Assembly (NCBI GenBank): GCA_007693505.1 | Contig: REDL01000111.1 | Span: 1 to 46,714 of the forward strand | DNA length: 46,714 bases | Reading direction: 5' to 3' | Source of the DNA: Desulfovibrionales bacterium | Lineage (GTDB): Bacteria; Desulfobacterota; Desulfovibrionia; Desulfovibrionales; Desulfonatronaceae | In this document: positions 42,651 to 46,714 of the stretch, one piece after another | How the letters are laid out: each line of letters begins with the position of its first letter | Numbering within the stretch: the first letter of the stretch is position 1 | Notes under the pieces: generated by a model | What the model saw: the letters and a program-made list of their open reading frames with translations, nothing else | Told to the model about the DNA's origin: nothing | Database searches by the model: none | Position numbers and translations under genes: made by a program

Positions 42651-42677
42651 GTAGGGGCGATCGGCCGGTCGCCTTTA
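42651..42677. repeat. Palindromic repeat at the 3' end of cca
   Basis: GTAGGGGCGATCGG-CCGGTCGCCTTTAC forms an imperfect hairpin of 13-bp arms. It resembles the palindrome at 30603-30630 (shared AGGGGCGA...CGG and CGGTC cores). It overlaps the last codon region of the cca gene and may act as its terminator. Confidence 0.5.
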
Positions 42678-44201
42678 CCACGGCTCCGGTCGATCCTGAC
42701 GCGTTCCGTTTTCAGTTGTCCGACCGGGCAGCAGTTGATCGACCCTCCGTAAAGCCTCTTCCCTGGTCGTGATCTCCCCGGCGTCCTGGGCTTCTTGCAG
42801 TTGTTTGAGGGTCCGGCCCAGGAGCGGGCCGGGCGGCAGGCCCAGGGCCAGGAGATCGTGGCCGTTGATCAGGGGGGCGACACGGAAGGTTGTCCGCGTC
42901 TGCTCCAGATATTCCCGGATCAGGGCGACGCTCCGGGTTTCCTGGGCCTGGTGTTCCTGAAGGGAACTGGCCGGGCCGAGGGTGGCGCGGACGTCGGCGA
43001 GGCAGAGCAGGGTGGCCGGGATCAGGTCCGGCCCGAGGCGACGCATCCAGCGCAGTCGAGCCTTCAACTTGGCTTCGGGGCGGAGCAGTACGCCCACGTG
43101 CAGATGATGGCGGATCAAGTCCGTCAGGTATTTGCGTTCCGCCGTGGACAGCCGCAACCGGACGGCGATGGATTCGGCCATGGTGGCACCCAGGGCGTCG
43201 TGGCCGTAAAACGTGATCCGTTCCGTGTTCTCTCTCGTAGACAGGCGGGCCTTTGTCCCGGGCTTGCCGATGTCGTGCAGCAACACGGCCAGTTTGAGCC
43301 AGGGCAGCCGCCATCCCGCAAGCGCGGCCAGGATCGGCTCCCGAAGCTCACTGAATACAGCGTCGAGTTCCGCGAGCAGGACTTCGCAGTGGTCCACCGC
43401 GGCCAGGGAGTGCTCGAACACGTTCAGATGGTGGAAGTGGTTCTGAACGCAGCCGCGCATGTCCCGCACCTCCGGAAACAGGACGGCCAGCACACCGGCC
43501 TGGTCCATTTCCGCCAACAGCCGTCCGCCTTCCGGACATTCCAGAATCAATCGCAGTTCGGATGTCAGGCGTTCCGCTGGAACCTTGGCCAGGGAAGGCG
43601 CCCGCTTTTCGATCTCGTCCAGAGTGGCTCGGTCGAGGGCCCAACCCAGTTGGGCGCGCATCCGGAATCCGCGCAGGATGCGTGCCGGGTCGTCGGCGAT
43701 GGTTCGCGGACCGGTTTGCCGGATCAGGGTGCGGTGCAGGTCGTCCAGGCCTCCGTAAGGGTCGATCAAGGACGGGCCGGGATGCGTCAAAGATGAAAGG
43801 TCGCGCAGGGCAAGGGCCATGGCGTTGACCGTGAAGTCACGACGTCCCAGGTCTTCCACAATGTCTTGCCCGTGGATTTCCGTGACGTCCAGAAAGGATT
43901 GGCTGGATTTGGTTCCGTGCTGGTCGGAGTCGCGCAAAACCACCCGAAAACTCGGTGGATCGTGGTCCCGGCCCAGAGGAACGAAGACAGCGTCAAGAGT
44001 CCTTGCCAGCCTGAGGGCGACGTTCTCGGCGTCGCGGCAGGCCAGGTCCATGTCTTTCAAGGGGCGGCCCAGGAGCAGGTCGCGAACTCCGCCGCCCACG
44101 AGGAAGACATCCTCTGAGGGCGGCAAGGCACGGTGCAGGCTCCTCAGGAGGCGATGAAGCGCTGGATGGGGTGCTGCTGGTAGGTGATCGGTGTGGGACA
44201 T
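42675..44201 (-). CDS. cca: CCA tRNA nucleotidyltransferase / poly(A) polymerase family with HD domain
   Basis: 508 residues. The nucleotidyltransferase head has VFLVGGGVRDLLLGRPLKDM with GGGVRD at 36-41 and metal Asp50 and Asp52, then RRDFTVNAMALAL and DPARILRGFRMRAQLGW (the template and RNA-binding motifs). An HD phosphohydrolase domain follows, with LLHDIGKPGTKA at about 307-318. The tail is basic. The arrangement fits CCA-adding or poly(A)-adding enzymes; the HD domain occurs in bacterial CCA enzymes. Which of the two activities it has cannot be told from sequence. The gene abuts an IS3 remnant with 96 bp between and ends in a palindrome. Confidence 0.88.
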   Translation of the reverse strand: MSHTDHLPAAPHPALHRLLRSLHRALPPSEDVFLVGGGVRDLLLGRPLKDMDLACRDAENVALRLARTLDAVFVPLGRDHDPPSFRVVLRDSDQHGTKSSQSFLDVTEIHGQDIVEDLGRRDFTVNAMALALRDLSSLTHPGPSLIDPYGGLDDLHRTLIRQTGPRTIADDPARILRGFRMRAQLGWALDRATLDEIEKRAPSLAKVPAERLTSELRLILECPEGGRLLAEMDQAGVLAVLFPEVRDMRGCVQNHFHHLNVFEHSLAAVDHCEVLLAELDAVFSELREPILAALAGWRLPWLKLAVLLHDIGKPGTKARLSTRENTERITFYGHDALGATMAESIAVRLRLSTAERKYLTDLIRHHLHVGVLLRPEAKLKARLRWMRRLGPDLIPATLLCLADVRATLGPASSLQEHQAQETRSVALIREYLEQTRTTFRVAPLINGHDLLALGLPPGPLLGRTLKQLQEAQDAGEITTREEALRRVDQLLPGRTTENGTRQDRPEPW

Positions 44202-44277
44202 GACCGCATTGTCGCTACCATGTCCCGGAGTGGATGGTAAAGCTGAAACCCGCCTCTATACTGCTTAAAGATAATGT

Positions 44278-44946
44278 TTAAAGCTTTTGGCAGCTGTGTT
44301 TGATGTTCTCGCCCTTGTCGATGAAAATGGCATTTTCCGCAATGTTCACGGAGAGATCGGCCACGCGCTCAAAACAGTGCGACGCAAGCAGGGCATGCAC
44401 CGAACGCTCGGCTGAAAATGTGTCGCTAATCATATGGTCGATGAGCTTGCGCAGGATCAGTACGTCCAGTTCGTCCACTTCTTCATCAGATATGCAGACA
44501 TACCGGGCCATTTTTTCATCATGGCCGCGGAAGGCGTCAATGGCGTTTTTGTACATCTCCACACTGATTTCGGCGATGCGCGCCAGCATATCCTGGTTTG
44601 GCAGAGGTGGCCGTGTGGCCAACAGGATGGCCCGTTCGGCGATGTTCACGGCCTGGTCACCCACGCGCTCAATGTTTCTGGCGATCCAGTTCCCACCGAT
44701 GATAAACCGGAGGTCCCTGGCAACGGGCTGGGAGAGGGCAAGCATCTGCAGAGCCATCTCATTGATTTCACACTCCAGTTGGTTGATATGCGTGTCCGCC
44801 TCAATCACCTCCTCGGCAATTTCCAGATCACGTTCGTTGATCGCCTGAACGGCCTTGTTCAGGCTTTCCTGGGCAGCGGCGGCAATGAGCAGGATATGGT
44901 CGTGCATTCGTTGAAGTTCCTGGTGGAACGGAAGTCGCGATGGCAT
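44278..44946 (-). CDS. phoU: PhoU-family phosphate-signalling protein
   Basis: 222 residues made of two three-helix PhoU repeats with metal-binding E(A)DxxI motifs: EVIEADTHINQLECEINEMA in repeat 1 and RYVCISDEEVDELDVLILRK in repeat 2, plus ARNIERVGDQAVNIAERAIL and CFERVADLSVNIAENAIFI. PhoU damps Pho signalling by contact with PstB and the PhoR kinase. No pst or pho regulator gene is in the window. GGAG precedes the ATG at a good distance. A 124-bp palindromic element lies between this gene and a second phoU paralogue upstream. Confidence 0.93.
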   Translation of the reverse strand: MPSRLPFHQELQRMHDHILLIAAAAQESLNKAVQAINERDLEIAEEVIEADTHINQLECEINEMALQMLALSQPVARDLRFIIGGNWIARNIERVGDQAVNIAERAILLATRPPLPNQDMLARIAEISVEMYKNAIDAFRGHDEKMARYVCISDEEVDELDVLILRKLIDHMISDTFSAERSVHALLASHCFERVADLSVNIAENAIFIDKGENIKHSCQKL

Positions 44947-44982
44947 GATGTTTTTCTCCGGAGTAAATACCGTTTACGCTAA

Positions 44983-45106
44983 CAGTCCGTTGAAAAACTT
45001 CCAATTGCTGCGTCGCTGCAAAAAGTTCAAACTCTCACGTATGAATAAATACGCTTCAACCTTGAACTTCTTTTGCTCCTTGCTCTTGGAATTTTTGAGC
45101 GGACTG
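44983..45106. repeat. 124-bp palindromic element (MITE-like) between two phoU genes
   Basis: Inverted ends CAGTCCGTTGAAAAA and TTTTTGAGCGGACTG enclose further inverted parts: TTCCAA/TTGGAA, GTTCAA/TTGAAC and a central CGTAT-GAATAA-ATACG. The whole element could fold into one long hairpin. It has no coding capacity beyond a short random frame and is a non-autonomous repeat by shape. Related ends (CAGTCCG...AAAAA) are common in this bacterial group as far as I recall. Confidence 0.8.
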
Positions 45107-45139
45107 TGGATGAAGACTTTTTCAACACTCAGCTAAGGA

Positions 45140-45799
45140 TCAGCGCCTGCAACCGGCCTTGAGGTTGACACCCTTGGTGATGAAGAGAACGGATTCAGCG
45201 ATGTTCGTGGACAGGTCGCTGATTCGTTCCAGGGAACGGGCAATGAATATGGAGTGGACGCAGCGTTCCACTGCCGGAGCCTCGTTGACCATGTAATCGA
45301 TCAAGGCCTTGATGACCTTGACGGTTTCCGTGGAGGCTTTTTCATCCTGCTGGCAAATTTCCAGAGCCGATTCCGCGTCGCCGTTCAGGTAGGCGGCAAT
45401 GGCCCCGGACAGCATGTCCATGGACATTTGGCCAAGATTCTCCATGGCTGGAAAATAGGGAAGCGGAGGGCGGCCGGACAAAAAGAGGGATCTTCTGGCG
45501 ATGTTGTAGGTTTCATCTCCGATGCGCTCCAGATCCAAACCGATGTTCATTGTCCCGACGATGTATCGCAGGTCCTTGGCCATGGGGTGGTCCAGGGCGA
45601 GCAGCTTCAGGGCTGCCTGGTCAACCTCCAACTCCAGAAGGTTGATCTGCTCGTCTCCGGCCATGACTTCCTTGGCCAGGCTCGTGTCGCGCTGGAAATA
45701 GCCGCGTTGGGCCTTGTCCAGGGCCTTTTCGCAGAGGGCCGCCATGCTTGTGGCCGATATCTTGAGTTCTTCAAGACGATTCATGAAAAAAGTGGTCAT
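45140..45799 (-). CDS. phoU: PhoU-family phosphate-signalling protein (second copy)
   Basis: 219 residues from the ATG at 45799, with GGAG seven bases upstream; a longer frame adds residues without family match. Two PhoU repeats are seen: EVMAGDEQINLLELEVDQAA and LDLERIGDETYNIARRSLFL, then LEICQQDEKASTETVKVIKA and RSLERISDLSTNIAESVLFI. It is diverged from the neighbouring phoU (roughly 30% identity by eye), so the two probably have separate partners. Their tandem order on one strand suggests an old duplication. Confidence 0.92.
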   Translation of the reverse strand: MTTFFMNRLEELKISATSMAALCEKALDKAQRGYFQRDTSLAKEVMAGDEQINLLELEVDQAALKLLALDHPMAKDLRYIVGTMNIGLDLERIGDETYNIARRSLFLSGRPPLPYFPAMENLGQMSMDMLSGAIAAYLNGDAESALEICQQDEKASTETVKVIKALIDYMVNEAPAVERCVHSIFIARSLERISDLSTNIAESVLFITKGVNLKAGCRR

Positions 45800-46429
45800 G
45801 CAAGTCTCCAAAAAGGGTTGGGATGCGATCCAATCCAATCCAAGTATGTGCCTGAACGAAAATCTGGAAGCCAGGGAAGTCAAGCAGTTCGACTGAGGGA
45901 TCAGCCGTTGCGCCGTGAAGACCTTTTTGGGCACCTAAGCGAGCGGCATCTCGATTGCAAAAGCCGAGGTGTGCCCAAAACTTGCGGATCGTTACCTCAG
46001 CCAGGGCGATGAAAATTCTGTATCTTTCTGTATCTCTTTCACGTTCGTGGTCAGATTTTCGGTCAAAAGCAGAATGAACAATTTTATCCGACGAAGGTGA
46101 CGATTGTGTTGAGGTTTTGTGACATTTGGGTGAAGTTCATGCCCGGCTTATGGGAGACTTGGTGTGGATGTCCAAATTATTCGGAAATGTTTCTCCGCGT
46201 CACAGGATGGCAAGGTCGATACTGTTCGGGCTGTTTCAAGGCTGCGTGACGAAGGCATGTCCGGCTGAGTTTGCGGTGTTTCTTTATCGAATTGCGAAAC
46301 TGTTCAAATCGATATAGCGAAGGCGGCAACCGGGCCAGCCAAGCCGAAAGAGTCAAGGAATGTGAGTCAGGGAAAGGTTCGGTCTGTATGGCAGAGAACT
46401 CGTTTATTTTATCCGAACAAGGGGGTGTC
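45800..46429. other. Intergenic region with an inverted repeat and a direct repeat
   Basis: About 630 bp without a convincing gene. TTTTGGGCAC at 45925-45934 and GTGCCCAAAA at 45971-45980 are perfect 10-bp inverted arms around a structured 36-base loop. A tandem direct repeat TTCTGTATCT lies at 46016-46025 and 46026-46035. A 63-codon plus-strand frame at 46126-46317 has no ribosome-binding site or family match. The promoters of phoU (minus) and of the exported protein (plus) must lie here. Confidence 0.5.
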
Positions 46430-46714
46430 ATGCAACGGTGGTTTTTGATGGTCGTTCTGCTCAGCCTTTTCGTGATCCAGGCCGGGAAATTCGCCCAGGC
46501 ACAGGAGTTGCCTGCAGATGCTTTGGAAGAATTTCGGGCTGAGATGCAGGATTTTTTCAAGTTCACCAGCTCCATTCTGATCACCTTCACGTCGCAGACA
46601 GGGGTCACGCAAGGCAGGTTTGTCTTTTCCAGTGATTTTGATGAAGACTACTCCCTTAACCCAAGTTTACTCGAAGCAAGGCCAAAATCATGTTTTTTGG
46701 CCGAATTTTGGGCA
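46430..46714 (+). CDS. Exported protein of unknown function, cut by the window end
   Basis: An ATG at 46430 with AAGGGGG five bases upstream opens a frame that runs to the window end (95 codons seen). Residues 1-24 form a signal peptide: hydrophobic FLMVVLLSLFVIQ, then AGKFAQA with a likely cleavage after AQA. The mature part begins QELPADALEEFRAEMQDFFK and continues FTSSILITFTSQTGVTQG. No family is recognised from this part. The helical start followed by beta-rich sequence suggests a periplasmic domain. Confidence 0.7.
   Translation, partial: MQRWFLMVVLLSLFVIQAGKFAQAQELPADALEEFRAEMQDFFKFTSSILITFTSQTGVTQGRFVFSSDFDEDYSLNPSLLEARPKSCFLAEFWA

Noticed and set aside
42795-43796. A 333-codon plus-strand frame opposite cca
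   Set aside because: It is a Gln/His/Gly/Arg-rich shadow; the minus frame carries the nucleotidyltransferase and HD motifs.
46126-46317. A 63-codon plus-strand frame before the exported protein
   Set aside because: It has no ribosome-binding site and no family resemblance, and could be chance.
1-46714. CRISPR arrays
   Set aside because: I found no series of regularly spaced direct repeats. The only tandem repeats are 8-nt and 10-nt units.

Overview
The window looks like chromosomal DNA of a flagellated, Gram-negative anaerobe of the Desulfovibrionales (sulfate-reducer) type, possibly close to Desulfonatronum. This is an inference from gene content and protein style: an FmdE-type molybdenum protein with a molybdopterin-binding domain, a DRTGG/BioD-like phosphotransacetylase-family protein, a fused membrane/spermidine-synthase protein, many PAS and receiver-domain kinases, and GC-rich codon use. 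No rRNA or tRNA is present to fix the taxonomy. The one stable RNA gene is tmRNA (ssrA), whose tag reads ANDREYALAA.

Layout. (1) 1-3.9 kb: a defence locus on the minus strand, with a Type III-like restriction helicase-nuclease, a ParD/ParE toxin-antitoxin pair, then the first codons of a methyltransferase. (2) 3.9-7.6 kb: a four-PAS hybrid histidine kinase flanked by palindromic repeats, a gene fragment and a 60-bp IS3-type end. (3) 7.6-11.1 kb: a damage-response cassette with an S24-type repressor, a 52-residue zinc-ribbon protein, UmuD and UmuC, plus remnants of RdgC-like and RecD2-like genes. (4) 11.3-19.4 kb: a HAD phosphatase, a truncated iron alcohol dehydrogenase, then a tightly overlapping sensory operon (periplasmic binding protein, hybrid kinase with two receivers and an HPt, receiver-GGDEF protein) facing two stand-alone receivers. 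(5) 19.7-24.2 kb: an unknown gene, a ModE-like regulator, the FmdE/MPT protein and the membrane SpeE-like protein.

(6) 24.3-32.8 kb: core genes, namely a PFK-2/FBPase-2-like protein, HflC/HflK, phosphomannomutase/phosphoglucomutase, a TPM-like membrane protein with RNase HI, the DRTGG protein, and RNase III. (7) 33-34.8 kb: divergent flagellin and flaG, with a near-consensus sigma-54 promoter for flagellin and a near-consensus sigma-28 promoter for flaG. (8) 34.9-39.4 kb: PHP phosphoesterase, U32 protein with cupin, Crp/Fnr regulator, DUF2156 protein. (9) 39.6-42.6 kb: ssrA with its promoter and terminator, directly followed by what looks like the debris of a defence island: a frameshifted, truncated BREX pglZ, a TumE/TumA-type toxin-antitoxin pair and a truncated IS3-family element. 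(10) 42.7-46.7 kb: CCA-adding enzyme/poly(A) polymerase family protein, two PhoU paralogues separated by a 124-bp palindromic element, and the start of an exported protein.

The window mixes housekeeping blocks with recombination scars. At least six genes are broken (RdgC-like, recD2-like, iron alcohol dehydrogenase, pglZ, IS3 orfB, and a gene tail at 7.4 kb), and the same IS3 end occurs twice. The most unusual items are the self-contained mutasome cassette with its small zinc-ribbon gene, the FmdE-MPT fusion with a cysteine-rich tail, an 8-nt tandem repeat inside a kinase receiver domain, and the ssrA-linked BREX remnant.
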